64,000 nt of DNA, taken from Pyrocephalus nanus (taxonomy: Eukaryota; Chordata; Aves; Passeriformes; Tyrannidae). Every line of letters begins with the position of its first letter. Within the stretch, counting starts at the first letter, position 1. This document shows positions 1 through 14,900 of this stretch, piece by piece. The stretch covers positions 15,722,145 to 15,786,144 of the forward strand of contig CM076266.1 in NCBI GenBank assembly GCA_038380795.1. The letters are read 5' to 3'. The notes under the pieces are model-generated. The model was not told the origin of the DNA. It did not search any database and saw nothing but the letters and a program-made list of their open reading frames with translations. The translations under genes and the position numbers were made by a program.

Positions 1-3000
1 ATGTCTGAAGTTCCATGATGAGAACAGTCCCTCACCCATCCTCAGATTCCCTTAGGAATGGAAAAGAGTTGTGATTCAGGCACAGCCAGCTATCACCCAC
101 ACAGGCAAATGCAGGCTGTGCATGAAAACTCTGCAAAGCCAAAGGGCTGTAAAACATCCCAGAAGCAGGATGGGGGTCTCTGGAGCCTGGGGAAGAGAGA
201 AACATTAAATTAAAATTGAAATGGATGATTCCTGAAGGCAGTTCCAGATGCACTGAAAAGCCTGGCTCCACGCTCTCCAAGGCCACCTCCAGACGCAGTT
301 ACTGGGAAATATCATGTTAAAGAACTGGAGAAAATCCTCTTCAGGCTCTTTATCTTCAACAGGCAGAAAGTTTCTGGAGACTGGGGGCTGCTCTCTGTAG
401 TGGCAGAGGTGGGGCTGGGGCCATGCATGGGCAGTGCTGTGAAGATGTCTCCATCTGTGTTTTTCCTCAGTTCCCAAGTGAACATCCCTCAGCTCTTCTG
501 CCCAGCACAGGGTGCTGTTACTGGTCAGGCCAATGATTCAATATCCCACTTACTGGGAACATGTGAGAGACACTTACCACATACCTTAAATATTCTCAAG
601 AGTTGCCGTTTCTGAGACTCGGGCCTCTTTTTTAATACCCCAAAGCTCTAAGAAAAGCTTATACTTCCATATCGGAAGTGAAGTTTTATACTTTCCACTA
701 CCATTTTATTTAGCATTTTTATTGCTGATTGTAGCACAGCATTTGCAGTCTCATAGGGCCCTTTGCACTTTGTAGGCTTAAAAATAGATATTTTTTTGCT
801 GAGGGATGAAAACACTTATTAGGATATTTAGGCACTTTTAGGAAAAAAAGCCCAGTGTTTGCAGCTGGCTCCATTTACTGATTAGAGTTTCATTAACCAT
901 GGTAATAGTATTCCTTCTAATAAATACTTGCTGGAGTATTTACTTTACAATGCTAAAGTATTGCTAGAAAACAATTCTCTTTTTTGTTTTCTCATTCCAA
1001 TGAAGTTACCATAAGAATACAAAGGGGTCTGATCCCGAAGGAGGGCTACATTGGGGTTACACACAAAGGTACATGTGCACACATGCCTAGATTATCTCTC
1101 ATTCATACGATTAACAGCCATTATTTAACCAACTTTCTTCTTGCTTTTACACAAACAGGAGGTCTGCCTATATAATCAAAACGCTTGTTCCACACAGCAA
1201 GAATTCCCACTTTCTGACTGGAAGAGTCAACATCTGACCCAGAACTGGAATTAACCACTGAAGTTTTAAGGAGTAGTAAGAAGTAAATGTAGGACATTTC
1301 GCATGAGCCAGAAGAAGTGCTTGGGAATAGGGAGAAGGAGCCTGGCAGGACAGGATAGGGACAAACAGCAGGCAGTGGTGGTTTCCAAGTCTCATTGTTT
1401 CCAGCAATTTTCCTTCTTGTTCCATCCATCTCTGCATCTCCCTGCACACCCATAGAGTCCCCAAGCACAGCCTACTGTGCCATTATAGCTCCGTTTTACA
1501 TTAGTGCCTTGTTAACTCAAGTCTGGCTCCTTGTTCTCTTTAGTCCTTTTATTTTGCATCCCTGAGAAATTTGTCTACTGTTAAGAGCCATCTGTCATGT
1601 CCTACAGACTTCTCCCTTTTGTAATTCATCTGTCACTCACATCTGCTAGAGATTGAGAAGAAATTAAACAAGGTCTGAATGTCTCAGAAGCTTGCCCTAT
1701 AAGACAAGAAAATAATATAAAATTATTGTATAGTTTCCACTGGAGCAAAAATTTAATCTGAGTTTACATCTGCCTGGCTTTCTGAGGTCTCTTCCCAGGT
1801 TGAGCTTGTGTTTATCTGCACTTTGAAAGGAGTCCCTCCCTTGGAGACAGTATCCTGCATTCACTGAGAAGCACAAAAAATTATTTATGATTACTTTTTG
1901 GCAGAAAGTTACCTCTGTTTGACCCTACTTTTCTACAGAGAAGCCCTACTCAAACACTTTCTGCATTGATAACAGTATTTGATATCCACCAAGGACATGT
2001 TCAAAATTTGCCATGCCATCAAGGGTATCTGCAAGGATTGTTAAGTGTTTGGGGACTTAATGGTACCGACACTTTCACTGATTGAAAAAGAAGTATATCA
2101 ATTTTAAAACATACCAACTTACAAAGAAAGTGCTTTTTTAGGGATTTTTCTTTTAAAGTCTCGCTGAGATTTGTACTGACAATAAACATGCACTGATGGA
2201 CTGAATTAATTTCCTATGTGATCAAAACACATGATGTGTTTGATAATGGAATTACAGAACACTCTGCTCTCATAAAGATGTTGCTGCAATCAAATATTCT
2301 CTTCAGAGTCTGGCACAGTTGACATATGAGCATGCACAGGAGGGGGGGAAAGGGGGAAAGCAAGATGCATTTTCCGTGGGATGGGAGGGGAAGCCAATGA
2401 AGGAAGCAGCTACAACCATGGCAGTGGAAGCTTGTAGGGAAGGAGTGACCCAGTCAGATGAACAAATTAGGGAACAGGGAAGAAGGGAGAGTTGGTGGGA
2501 TTTGGATGTCTGTACCAGCCTTGCTGCTGCCTTCTCCCCAGCAGCAATCCTTATTCTGAGCACATGACAATAGGCACACAGAGAAGAAGTCCAGGTCTCA
2601 TTCTCACTGAGATAAGATGCAGTGTCTGCTACAAGCAATGGAATTAAATGCAGCAACAGCAGCCTGTGTCTGCAGGTACCTAGTCAAGGTGTGCACTGTA
2701 ATACTGAACTGCAGCAGCTGGGCAGGAGCCAGGCTCCCAGCAGCTCCTCACGGGACATCCCCAGGTGAGGAGCTACTGGCTAGTGAGTGCACCTCTGGAC
2801 AATCCGAGCCAGCAAGCTAGCCCATTCTGGCAAGCCAGGGCATGATCCAGAGCTGCCTGACACAGCATGAAAAGAAATATATTAGACCAGCCAAAATCCA
2901 ATTTTTGTCTTTCTTATTCCATTTTCCCAGATGCAAGCTGAGCCTCAAGTACAACAGAGGGGTTAGCTTGGCATCTGTGCCAGATGGAGTCACCAGGAAT

Positions 3001-6000
3001 CACTGACCCGGGAGTGAGTCCCAGACGAGGTAGATCTGACTGTGACATTTGGTCATTGCAGCTGCAGGGCCAAGGAACCAGTAAAGCTGTTTGGCCACCC
3101 AGCCTTTGGCAGAGCTCTGCAGCCCTCTGCCCCATGGCAACATCTGTCCCAACCTCTTCCCCAGTAGCATCCCTGGACAGCAGAGCTTCATGAGGCACTG
3201 TGGTACATTAATCTTTTCCTATTGAGTTTTACTGGTAAAAAGGGACCAAGTAAAAGCTTTCCACAATTTCTGAATTTAATGTTTTCAGAAAGCCCTGACA
3301 CCTACGCGTGGAAATGAATAAGCCAAAGCACCATCCTTCAGTGTTAGCCACCGTAGCTGCATTCAAATATTTTCCACCCTAAGACCAGCCAGTGATTTCC
3401 CTCTCCTGCACACGGAGAGAAGAACATTTTCCAAAAAACCCAAGCAATGGTGAGAACAACAGTTTTTCAAAAACAGTAGGAACATTTGGGGTTTCCAGCC
3501 CTTTTCAATTTTTCCCAGCTACACTTTTCTGAGGACTGTGACATGAACAGATGGTAAGCCTTTTTTCTTTGAATTTTATAGCCAATATTCATGTACCAAG
3601 CTGAGCTGACCTTAAAATGTGTATTCATCTTCCATTTATTGCACTGTGCATCACCACCTTGGGTTAAGATGTTATTTATGTCAGTTTACTATTTTTGAAA
3701 GGAGGCAGACACATTCATCTTAAAAGCCTCCTTCTCAGTTAATCTCAGCCACTGACATGCCTTTGAAGATTTGGTTTTGAAGGGATGTGGTATCAGTGAT
3801 CTTGACAAACATTTCAGTTTGCCCATTGCCATCCAGGGACTGTGCACACAAGTTTGCTTTTACTAACTGCAGAAATACAAGCAGAACAGACTTACAGTAG
3901 GTATATAAACAAGAAGGTCACAAGGTTAATGTTTGACTCTAATCCCAATGACTTTTTTTGAGCCATGCACAAAGCATGACACCAGAAAGAATTCACTAAG
4001 AACAAAGTATAGATAAACAAGTACAAGAGCACAACCCTCTCCTTTGTACACCAGCTTCAGAAGTTGCACAGAAATATTTAAAGTACAAATAAAAATACCC
4101 TAGTTTTATAATAGACGTAACATTATCCATTCCTTTCCATTTTATATGCAATAAACTGCTCCAAGGTGCCAATAAACATATCAGAGGAACTTACTGGTTT
4201 ATAAATATTTTGAAAAAATAGAAACTATTGCTTAAATAACCACTGTATAGAGAAAATAGTCTCCCACAAAATCTATTAAACTGGGTTAACGAACTAGCAG
4301 GAAAATGTTTCAAACCTATTGCCTCAACATCTAATTCAGAACAATTCTTTCAAGCTGAGTTTCAGACAAAAATAATGAGGAAAATTGCTGAATATGGTCT
4401 TGAGTGAACAGAAATGTTTGCAAGCTGTGACAATACATTCAGGATTGTTTAGTTATGTGTAAGGTGATTCAAAATACAGCAACTATATTATGGTTGTTAG
4501 AAAGGCTTTGTCAAAATTTAACAAAATTTCTAAGGGCTGTTAAGACACAGTTAGCAGTTACAGGCTAGTAAACAACCCCCAAAAAGAAGTGCACATAGTT
4601 TACAAAAAAAACCACAAATGCTGCCAGCAAATCTATTCACATCTCTTTTCACAGATAAATGTAAAACCTTATCAAAAGTTATTGCTTCTGTGCCCAGAAT
4701 ATTTGTTCTGTTTCGGGACAGTTTACTTTGGCAACTTACTCAACTTTGCAGCTGTAATTAAATGATGAAGATGAGACAACTTGACTCTGGAGAGACCATA
4801 GGAAACTGCATCTTATCTGTTTGCCTTTTATTTACAGAGCTCTTCATGTTTTGGCCTCCCTAATGCATTTTTCATTAAAAAAGGAGGGCAAGTTTGACAC
4901 ACAACCTTCTCCCTCAGTGCACACAGGAACTGGGATCCAGAGGCAAAATCTAGCAGTTTCTACCACCTCAGCTTCTTCCCATCAGCAGTTTTTAAGTGAT
5001 TTCCTCTGGTTTGGAGAACAGACGTGTTTCCCAGCCCTGCCTTGCACCATGATGGGGAAAACATTCAAGCCCACTTCTGGCTCTGCAGAAGTAAGACCTC
5101 AGTGAGTCTCTTAGGCATAATTAAGTCCACATCTAATTCAATATGAGCATATATTATTTCCAACATGAGAGTATCCTGGTGTCCAGCATTGCCTTGCTAT
5201 GGAGGACCCTGTAGACCCTTGACAGTTTTACTGCCAGTCCATGAGAGGTGTCTCTGCTAATCCCCAGCTAAAGGATTTGCCCAGAGCAACATATGAACTC
5301 CCATGGGAGACTAGGGGCTGGAGATTTGGAGACCTGGATGTTTCTCAAATGCTGGTCAGAGGAGTGACCATGAACCCCAGGATGAGGATGGCACTGCCTT
5401 CTCTAGGGTTCTCTCAGGCCCAGAGGGACAGGGGACAGTTCACATGGTGACACTTCCAAGAAGGATCAGAAGGAGACAGAGCCCTGCTGCCATGGACCGT
5501 GCTACAGCGTGGCAATGGCAGAATCCTCCAGTTCCATCAGCAGATGGAGTGGGATTCAGCTCATCTAACATCTGTAAGGTGAGGGCTCAGTCATCTCAGC
5601 TACCTCTGTGGACAGTGCAAGGGAAGACTCTAACACAGTGGAGGCCATTCCCTGGAGTCACCAGTCACCTCCCCTGGAATGTATAGGTAAGTAGCTCCAG
5701 ATTAGTTGGGACAGGGTGAATGTCAGTGTCTGAATGAGCAGCACTGATCTCTTTCCACATGCTTCCTTCCATCCAAAGTACCTCTCTAGAAAGATCGATT
5801 TCTCTAGTGAATCATAAACACCGTCTGGGGTACCTAAATCAGCTGTAAACTCTAGCAGTGCATTTACTAAAACTAAATAAGGTGTATCCCACTATTATAG
5901 ATTTGCTACTCAGATGTCCTGGGCAAATCACCATATAGTGCCTACAAGCAGGTACCACGAGGAGGGGGTCATGGTCCTGCACCAGAGGGAGAGGGACAAT

Positions 6001-7633
6001 GATTCTGCAATTGTCTTGAACAAGAGCTGGTGTGGAGGTGCCTGTGAGAAGCCAGCAGACCATGATATCTCTCAAGGCATAGTCACTTCTGAGAGAGCTC
6101 CTCAGGCCCACCCAAGTGATGAGTTTGGATTTCACCAAGTTCACTGGAATCAGTGGTTGATGTGAAGTCTTGGGCTGTGAAGAGTGGCGTGGTTTGATTT
6201 CTTATCCATCAAAATCAGCTCATGGTTAAGAGTGACACTTCATGGCAGCAGAATTGTAAATTACCTTCCAGCCAGGAGTCTGCATACAGAAGGCGCTTTT
6301 TTCCCCCCTCTCTCACCATTTCAGCATTCCCCCTGCTGTTATTCTGACAAGGAGATTTAGAAACGTTCATACTTTCTGATCAGCAAGCTGGAAATGTCTC
6401 AACATGAAATGCAACCTTCACAGGAGGAAACATCATCCTAAATTGTAGAGAGATATGAAATACCCCTGCTGGGATGCAGTGGTGGGAAATCTGTTGGCAA
6501 TAACGACTGCAACAGCAGGCCCATAAAATATGCTTACCAGAGCTGGGATTCACTGAAACACAAAAAAGCTGTGCACCCATAGATGTGCACTTCAGAGAAT
6601 CAACAATCTCTGTGAAGACTCTCCCTGCTTGTGGCGATCCCCTTGTTGAGGGGACAAGCATGGGGACAGAAGGCTTGGGTTTACACAGGAAATTTAAAGA
6701 GCTGTTGCACCTCTCTCTTCCCTGCCCCACCCCTGCCACTAGCACAGTTCAGGCAGAATGCTCCCACCAGCATCACTGCAGCTGCACAAGGGATGGTGGC
6801 TGTCAGGCCTTGGTGGAGCTGCAGAGAGAGGCATCAATCTGGCCAGTACCAATGGGTTCTCTACACCCAAACTGCTCTTCAAATGTCTCCAAATGTTTAG
6901 TGAGCAAAACCTCTGCCTTCCTTGGGAGTACTGCTGCCAGTCCTTGCCTTTGCTTTTACAGGCTCAGCAGGGCGTTCTGGCAGGAAAATATTAACTCAAA
7001 ACCCAGAGTAAAATGAATAGAAAAGTAGTAAAAAGTTTCTGTTCTTCTCATGTGTACACAAGTTTTTTCTCAGTTCCTGAGCAGCAATGCCCTGAGACAG
7101 GCAGAGGTATGTTTGAAAACTAGATCCTCATTAGAGACAGGAATTGAATTTCTCAAACATTCTTGTGACAACACAAAACAAAAAAAAAAAAGCAAAGGGT
7201 TTGTCTCTTTGCCATCATCAGCTAAAATGTGTCAATAATTTGCTTCCATAATGAAGACAACTTGGCTGAAACATTTTCAACCTGCAGAATAAATTAAATG
7301 GTTTTAAAACAAAATATAAACTTATATCACAGCTGACAGACAAGCTCTGTCAGATTGCCTTCAACTTACAACTGAGCAAGTATCACCAGTACTCCCTCTG
7401 GGTTCAAAGTGATACTGCTTCAGTCGTATTCTTGGCTTTTTCTGTTCTCCTGAGAGTTCCCTCCACCACACAATTGTGGAAATCTGATTTTAAACTGATG
7501 CACTCAGATCTTCCCAAGCATGATAGATGTTGTATGAAATGAGAAACTCCTGTTGGTGCCAGGATATGGTGTTTCTAGGCTCTGTAGCCAGAGGCAACTA
7601 AATAAGACAGGCTAGGTCTCTACACATTGGAGG
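1..7633. other. Unique non-coding sequence, no gene recognised
   Basis: I see no coding gene, RNA gene or clear transposon in this stretch. Open frames are short (up to 143 codons near 6,585-7,016) and occur in overlapping frames on both strands, as expected by chance. The sequence is AT-rich with scattered GC-richer patches around 2,700-3,200, 5,200-5,700 and 6,600-6,900. A purine-rich run sits near 2,336-2,364. A small 37-nt hairpin (ttagaaa/tttctaa outer arms, tttgt/acaaa inner arms) lies at 4,497-4,533, and an imperfect 22-bp palindrome centred on ATCGAT at 5,786-5,807. Confidence 0.7.
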
Positions 7634-7655
7634 AAAAAAAAAAAAAAAAAAAAAA
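7634..7655. repeat. Poly-A tract (22 A)
   Basis: An uninterrupted run of 22 adenines. No retrotransposed sequence is recognisable upstream, so it is treated as a simple repeat and not as the tail of a processed copy. Confidence 0.9.
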
Positions 7656-8935
7656 GACCAGGACAAAAGGCTTTCTAATGTGTCTCTCAAATGATGAAGT
7701 GCAACATAAATTTTACACCCAGCCAATATATCTTATAGCTGCCTAACAGTTTCTAAGGATACAAAAACTGTATGTAGGTAAGTTTGAAATGCAAGTATTA
7801 AATATTTGATAAAAACTCTTTAATCCTTTTGAGTTGTTACTGTGCTTCTCTCTAAATAGTTATCTTTCCCTTGATGCTTGCAAACCCCCAGAGCATCTCT
7901 CAGCTGGCCTGGGAACTGGATAAGGAAATCTACTGTCTCAGCAAACAGCACAGTCTCAGAGGCAGGACAGTACATAAGTCAATTCAAATGAATGTGCTGT
8001 TATTCAGACACATAAAACAGAAAGGGCCTTGCCACCACTTGGGTTGTCACACAAAGGGTCTGACATGAATTTAAGAGGAGTAAGTGGCTGAAAAAGCCCA
8101 GGCAGTGGTGTGGGCAAAGTCTTTGTACTGTACATGCCCTGTGTAGGCTGGGAGAGGACTGGTGGTGCCCTGAAAAGAACACCTCCCTATTACAGCAGGT
8201 TCAAAAGCCGGTAAGACAAATGTCTCTAAGTAAACCATCTGGTCAGCCACACACACACACTTATTTTGCCCAATTTTAGACAGATTCAAATTGACAAACA
8301 TTTTCCAGAGCGCTGACCTTTCCCAGTTTGCCTGTCTCTGGCTTCACCTCTAATTAACAAGTGTTTTCTCCTGAAGCATCTATTCTAAGCAAAAAATAAA
8401 CATAGAGAGGGTGTTCCCACCCAGAGCCCACCCCAGGGAGTACCCACGAGATTTCTGATGATAAACAGCAACCTGCTGTCTGCTCCCATTTCCCCAAGGT
8501 CATCAGCAAAATGAAGACTTTGCTCCTCTTGTAAAGTCCTCACATGCTGCCAAGGCAGAGGATACACCTCAGTATCCAGACCAGCAGCCTCAGAGAGCAC
8601 TAAAAGGCAGGATTCATTTTTTCTGGTGATGTCTAAAAGCCCTTGTATCCTGATTCATGATGTGGCTAGGAATGCTGGAAGGTCCTAAGAGAATGAAGAC
8701 TTTTCTTTGCCTTAGAAGAGAGTGCAGATCAGCTTGGCAGAGGCAGTGGGTTCCTGTTGTAAAACATGCAGCAAAATCAGCTTTGAGTGTTTTCCTGAAT
8801 GTGTTGTCCATACCCATTTCTCATTCACTCTCTGGCAGTGTATTGCTCAGCCCCTGACTCTATGCCAACACCACTCTTCCTGTGGTAAACTCAAATACAG
8901 ATTAAAAAAATAATCCAGTTTTAAAAAATTTAAGA

Positions 8936-8953
8936 ATATATATATATATATAT
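8936..8953. repeat. (AT)9 microsatellite
   Basis: Nine perfect AT dinucleotides. A short CA run of about 13 bases also lies at 8,248-8,260. Confidence 0.9.
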
Positions 8954-11878
8954 TACTTTCTAAAGCTGTTTTTGCTCTCAAATGCCTCCACAGTGCAGCC
9001 TCCAAAAGGGTGATCCAGCACAGAGAGGAGATGCATGGAGCAGGAGTGACTGTAAAGGATGTGGGCAAGAGGTAGAAACATTGTAGATAACGTTTCCACC
9101 CAGCACTGGTTACAGTGAAACCAAACCACAGCTCTGTGATGATTGTGTATGGCAAGTGCAAGGATGTCAGCATTGTCAGGAGGTCTTTATTGCACAGCTG
9201 GACTTGATAAGCACAAGCTGTACAGTGAAGTGACAAATCTAGCATGCATGAAAAGGGAAAAGAAGCTCACAACCTGTGTGGTACCTCCATCACCCACTCC
9301 TTAGCCTGGCTTTCAAAGGTGACATTGGACATCCCTCAATATCCTGTGCTCCCACAGGACCATCTAAATGCACCACGACAGAGTGGAGCCATTTACCGTT
9401 TTGTAGGGTGAGATAAGGCCAATTCCAGGGGACAAGATCCTCAGAACAGGATACTGTACAAAGACTTGGAACTAACTTTCACTCTTTTTCTGCCATTCAA
9501 ATTTACCAGGCAACAGTCAGAAAAGGGACCCAAAGCATAAAACTGTGTGAAAGTCAAAATCAGGGTCCACAAAGAGCAGCACACAGCAGCAAATGGGTCC
9601 AGCGTTTGCTTAGTGATCTGAGCACAGTGCTAGAAGAGCAACCAGGAGTTAGTTATCACAGCAATGGATACTCCAGATATAGTTAACAAAAGGATTCAGC
9701 CTGAAAGCCAGTGGGACCATTATTCATGTAAAGCTATTTCACAAACCATGGTGTTACCTGAACACCTGATACAGAGCAAAGCAGATAAGAAGGTGAAGAA
9801 GGTTTCCAGAGGTGATCCAAGAAAGCATGTGAAAAATGTCTGCATGAAAAAAAAGCACATGGGAAAGGGCACAGTTTGTAACAGCACTAGGGGGGAGAAA
9901 ATGCAATAGTAAGATGATTTTTTTGAGCTGCAAGCTTCAAGTTCACAAGCCACATCCAAGCTAAGAGGGTATGTACTGACTGCAGATACACTCCCTCAAG
10001 CATCTGACAGCTGCCTGCCGAAGCACCTCCTAAATGTGATGGTCTAGCAGACAAAGTCCTGTCAGCTCACAGACAAAATGGAGCAGGATTGCTCATATGA
10101 CTGCTGCAGATGAGATGCCGTGGGAAGTGTTTGTAGCCAAGGCAGGCCAAGGCAGCATATTCCCAAGCTCTGTCAGACAAGTCAGGCAAAGTCTCAGTGC
10201 CAGGTGGGTTTTGTTGGATGGCATGGTGACCACATCACCAGTAGGGAGCAGTACTTTGCAAAGGGTATGAGGAAGTCAGTTAATGATTAAAATATCTCAG
10301 AAAAGAGCTATCACTGAGAAACTTTTGTACTGGGCAGTGGAATTAGAGAAGACAGAGATGCCAAAAAAGTATGGGCCAAGAGAGGCTCAAGTGAGTTGTG
10401 AGGAAATTGTTCATCTGCAGCAACGTAGGCACAGAAAGAAAATTAAAAGCTCCTTGCTCTTCTGAGCTGTCCATGATAACAGAGGCTGCATCTAAACAGA
10501 GGATTATGGATATCCTACCTTTCTTCACTTTAGTACATGTCAGAGAAGCAAACACTAGCAAGTGAAGACCATTTCTGGTGTCAGTTTCATTCCAGAGGAA
10601 GAAATAGCTATGTTACCTTAACTTACCAACCAAAATGAACCAAACACTTAAATAAAACCTTTTTTGGTACCTTCTGAAAACAGGTCTCAATGTTTCTTAC
10701 AAGCACTGCTCCATCTCATCCCTCTGTGATGTATTGCATATGTGGGAGATGAAGATCCAAGAGGGTAAATGAATTGCATAAAGCCTGAGGGAGTATTGGT
10801 AAAAGAGGCAAGATACTATTTCTGTGTCCTACTTAATAAAAAGAAAGTAATTTGTCTTCTTTAATTGGAGATGTCCAGATTCCTTCTCCAATCTATATAT
10901 CAATAGATGCTTATCCTCTCTTACATAGCAGATTTTACTTATTGTGCCAAGTTAAAGGAACAGTTTCTATTTTTATAGCTGTTTTTACAGCATGTTTAAG
11001 CATACCACATAAATTGCTTCATAAACATCAGAATATCACAATGCAAACTTCCTTAAGCTTTAGTAGAAGTAACTACATTGTCAACTAAATACACGATTAA
11101 GAAAATGACAACCAACCTACTTCTTGGCTCTCATACCTTAGAATTTGATTACTATAAATACATACAATTGCATGCACTGCCAAATACTGTACTTCAATGT
11201 TTGTCCATAAAATGTAATTTGAAATGCATGTAGGATGGTACAGCTTTTGTCAAAGGAAGTTATTATCTGTGATAAAAGCGATTGTTGACCTTAGAAATAC
11301 AAACTAGAGTATTCAGATGGGAAATTTAATAAAAACAAAACAAATGTAGAAAGGAAAAGGGAGGTTAGCAATATGGCAAAGCAAAGCCAGATGTAGCAGT
11401 AAATATCTGCCCAGAGGCAAACCTGGACTGCTACCTATCAGAGTGGCAGCACAGCTGGTTTATTTTTTACACTGGACGTGGTGGGTAAGCAGACAACAGG
11501 CAAGTAAGCACTTCAGCTAAGAAAAAGAGAGGATAACCTTACATTTCATTCTGACATGTATTTTTTTAAAAGAGAGAAGGGCCATTTGGTCGGGGATCTT
11601 TCTAGGTTTGGTTTTGTGTTTAAAACAAATGCTACTGCTTACATTTCATCTCAGCAATTGTCTCAGTTGCAGAGGTGAGTAAGAAAGCAAGAGAGCCAGG
11701 AGCACTGAGTCAGTGTGAGCTTTTCTCCAATGTGCAGTGGGCCACAGGAGATGCATCAAATCTATGCAACTCCTGCCCATGGACCTCCTCTGCCTGTGTA
11801 GGGATGGAGTGCTACCCCCAAATGACACGTCCTTTTCTCCCACCTCTACTCCTCTCCCAGCAGGTAACACATGCACAG

Positions 11879-11944
11879 ACACACACACACACAAAAAAAC
11901 AAAACCAAAACAAAAACCCAAACAAACAAACAAACAAACAAAAC
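11879..11944. repeat. Compound (CA)n / (AAAC)n microsatellite
   Basis: A CA dinucleotide run passes directly into A-rich sequence and then several perfect AAAC tetranucleotides. The chance open frames on both strands here simply read through the repeat. Confidence 0.9.
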
Positions 11945-14900
11945 TTTGAAAACTGCAAAACAAGGCATTCTCTGTGCATCAAGCTTAACTACACTTCCCC
12001 AGGATAAGCAGGTTTAGGGGAAAGGAGTATTTCCTTGGTGAAACTCACATTTGGAGCCAGTGACCTCACTTGGAATAAACAAAAACTTTGAATAAATTCG
12101 CTGTATTCTATAATCTTTTTGTTTCAGATTGAAAATCTCAGATAGAAAGTGTTAGAGCAGAGTACAGACTAATACACAGAACAAGCTGGCTCACATTACT
12201 CTCTTCCAGTTTTTTGTTTTCTTATTTTGGTCATATATCCTGAAGTTGTATCACTCCATAGTAACAACCTGCTGAGTGAGAAGGGGATTTACAGCACTTT
12301 TCTCTGGTTCTTAAAGTATTTTCATCACTTAGCAGCCATTTCAGAGTTAAAGGAGAAGTAACTACACATTTTGGACTGATCTAGCCATTTTCTCCCCTAT
12401 TTGAAGTTTTTTCAGTGACAAATGTGACAGAAAGTATGTTGTATTGTGGGAGGGAAGCAGTGTCTATTATTCAAGGGTACATCTGAACTAAATTATCGTG
12501 CTCTAAAGTTTGGATTGATTTTTCAGTTAACCATCTGGTTCACCATGCTCCTTTAATTATTGGAGAAATAAGTTATCTGTCAGTGTTGCTCTACCAAGAG
12601 TTCATATTGATCAGCCTCAGGGCAAAGCAGGGCAGGCTAGAGGGGCAGCAGAGCCTACAACTGGGTAGCTGGTACCTGCACCTCTGAAGTCAAAGTGGGG
12701 AGGAATTCACATTCAGAATTGCTACCCACAAAGAAGAGACATGTTAACCTCCACAGAGGATTTTATCCCTGTGCCCACAACTGTGTGCTGTCACTGGAGC
12801 TCTCTCTGCAACAGGAGTTGGGCAAGTTCAAGATTTAAGCCACTTTTTCAGCAGATTCATGTGGAAATCCCTAGCTTGGTTGCAAAGGCATAACTCTGGG
12901 GTGCTCGGGGAAGGCACAGCTGGGCATGGCCCTGACACAGGGCAGGGGGCTGTGCTGCAGAATGGATGTGCCCCTGCCACAGAAGGACCTGGCTGGTCAT
13001 GGTTAATTGGTGTCATGAGGAAGGCACCAGCTGCCAGAGGTGGGTGAGGAGAGGGTGGCAAGGGGCAGCTGTGGAATCTTCCCTTACACTACCAAAATGC
13101 TCAGTGTCAAGCAAAGGAGAGAAAGAGCAGCAGTGACCTGGAGATGTGTGTGATCATGGCATTGGCACCCATGAGCTGGCACCCAGGGAAAGGACAAGGA
13201 GTCATTTGGCAGCATCTTGCACAGCTTAACTGCAGCAAACCACTTCCAACATGAGCCCTGAAATCCCATCCTAGAAATGTTTTGACTCAGAACCAAGAGG
13301 CTTTTCCAGCTCTGCTATGAGTTCAGTTTCTCAACGTGATATCCTTCTTGGCTCCCTGAGCTTTCATGTGGCAGCAGACCTGGGCTTCCAAGCCACAACC
13401 AAAACACCTGACTGCACAGAAGAGACAGATGGAGAGTAAAAGTGGAAATAAATTTGGGGTGATACTTTCCCTCATAAGGAATTTGGACAATTTATTTTCT
13501 CCACAAATCTTTGTTGCTTAAAGTATTGAGCAACTCAGCTTAAACCAATGAGAAAAACTAACAGAAAAAGAAATGAAACAAGACCCTCCAGACTGGTGAA
13601 ACTAGCCCTTCTGGAGTGAACTGCCCCAACAGGAGCACATAGCCCTCTAGCCTTTTCCACTCTGGTTTCTGTATGAAGGCAGTTTTATGCATTATATTCC
13701 CAGATCTGATCCCAGGCTGGGTATGCTAGAAACTCATCTACAGGAAGCATACTGTAAGTGTTGGAGCTCTTTGCCATCATATCTAGCACTGGGAGCTGAA
13801 ATGAAACTCCTTGCAAATGGAGCAACCCACTGCCTGGACCCAGCACTCACCCTCCTCTTGGAGGAGCAGAGGGTGGACAGAGTGAGGTGACAGGGGTTGG
13901 CTGACAAGGTCATTTACTGAAGAAGCTAAGAAGTTATCTCATGACTTGTGAATGCTGATCTTATGCCCTTTACACAACTCAATGAGACCTTAAATTATAT
14001 GCTGTGGAGAGTCAAGATCATAAATAAAAAGGAGGGCTCCTCACATAATGGCATTCCAGTAAGCGTACAAATATGCCTCATTTGGGAACATATTACATTA
14101 CGATTTTGGACTTGCCAAATTATCTTCTGTTCTATTTATTGCCAGCAGCCTTGTATCAGACTCATATTTTAAGTTCTTAATTTGTGCAACTTTTGTTCTA
14201 CTTCAAAAAAATAATATTTTCTTTTTCGCCTTCATCTCAATGCTCTTACCACCCAGGGATCAGGATTGACCAAGGACATCAGGAAAAACCCTGACATATC
14301 CCAACATTTTCCCTGAGCTGCCCAGCTGAGGAACCACTAATGTTGCAGCGCCACAATCAGCCCCATAGCAAGAGGTTCACCTTTGCTGTCACTGTCCAGA
14401 TTCAGGATCATGCTGTAGAGGTCAACTTTTTAGTCCCAGGAAGGCACAGGCCAAACAAATGCAAGATTTTATGTGCAGAATTATATCAAGGACACCAAGT
14501 ACAGTGAAATAGATTCATCATGATGGTACATGTAGAAAGGTCTCAATTATCCAGCACAACTAGGCCAACCCAGGTCCATCAAAGTGCTCTGAGGTCCTGC
14601 TTAGGATTTCAGACATGCGTTATGAGGAGCAGCTGTTGCTTCAGGACACATGTTTCAGTCGGGGCAGGATCAGGTCCTGAGAGTTTCTGGTGTGTATTTC
14701 AAAGAAATCAGCCTCAGCCTTAGGTATCCAAGTTGGCAGTTGTAAATATTTATTCATTAAAGAAAGTTCTTGTTTGCTCCTGGTGCAGCTCCATAGCCTT
14801 CTAAAGACTCACAAACAAGGAAAATGTATGGGCAGTGAAGGGGAGGGAGGAATTTCTTTCCTTTCCTTATAAGTTAAATAAAAATTACAAAACCAGCTTG

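Noticed and set aside
5786..5807. 22-bp imperfect palindrome centred on ATCGAT
   Set aside because: Only 18 of 22 positions are symmetric and it has no loop or repeat context; consistent with chance.
6585..7016. 143-codon open frame, with other long frames on both strands
   Set aside because: Mutually overlapping frames in all phases without domains indicate chance.
9664..9909. 81-codon lysine-rich open frame starting at a plausible ATG
   Set aside because: The lysine content reflects A-rich sequence, an opposite-strand frame overlaps it, and no family is recognised.
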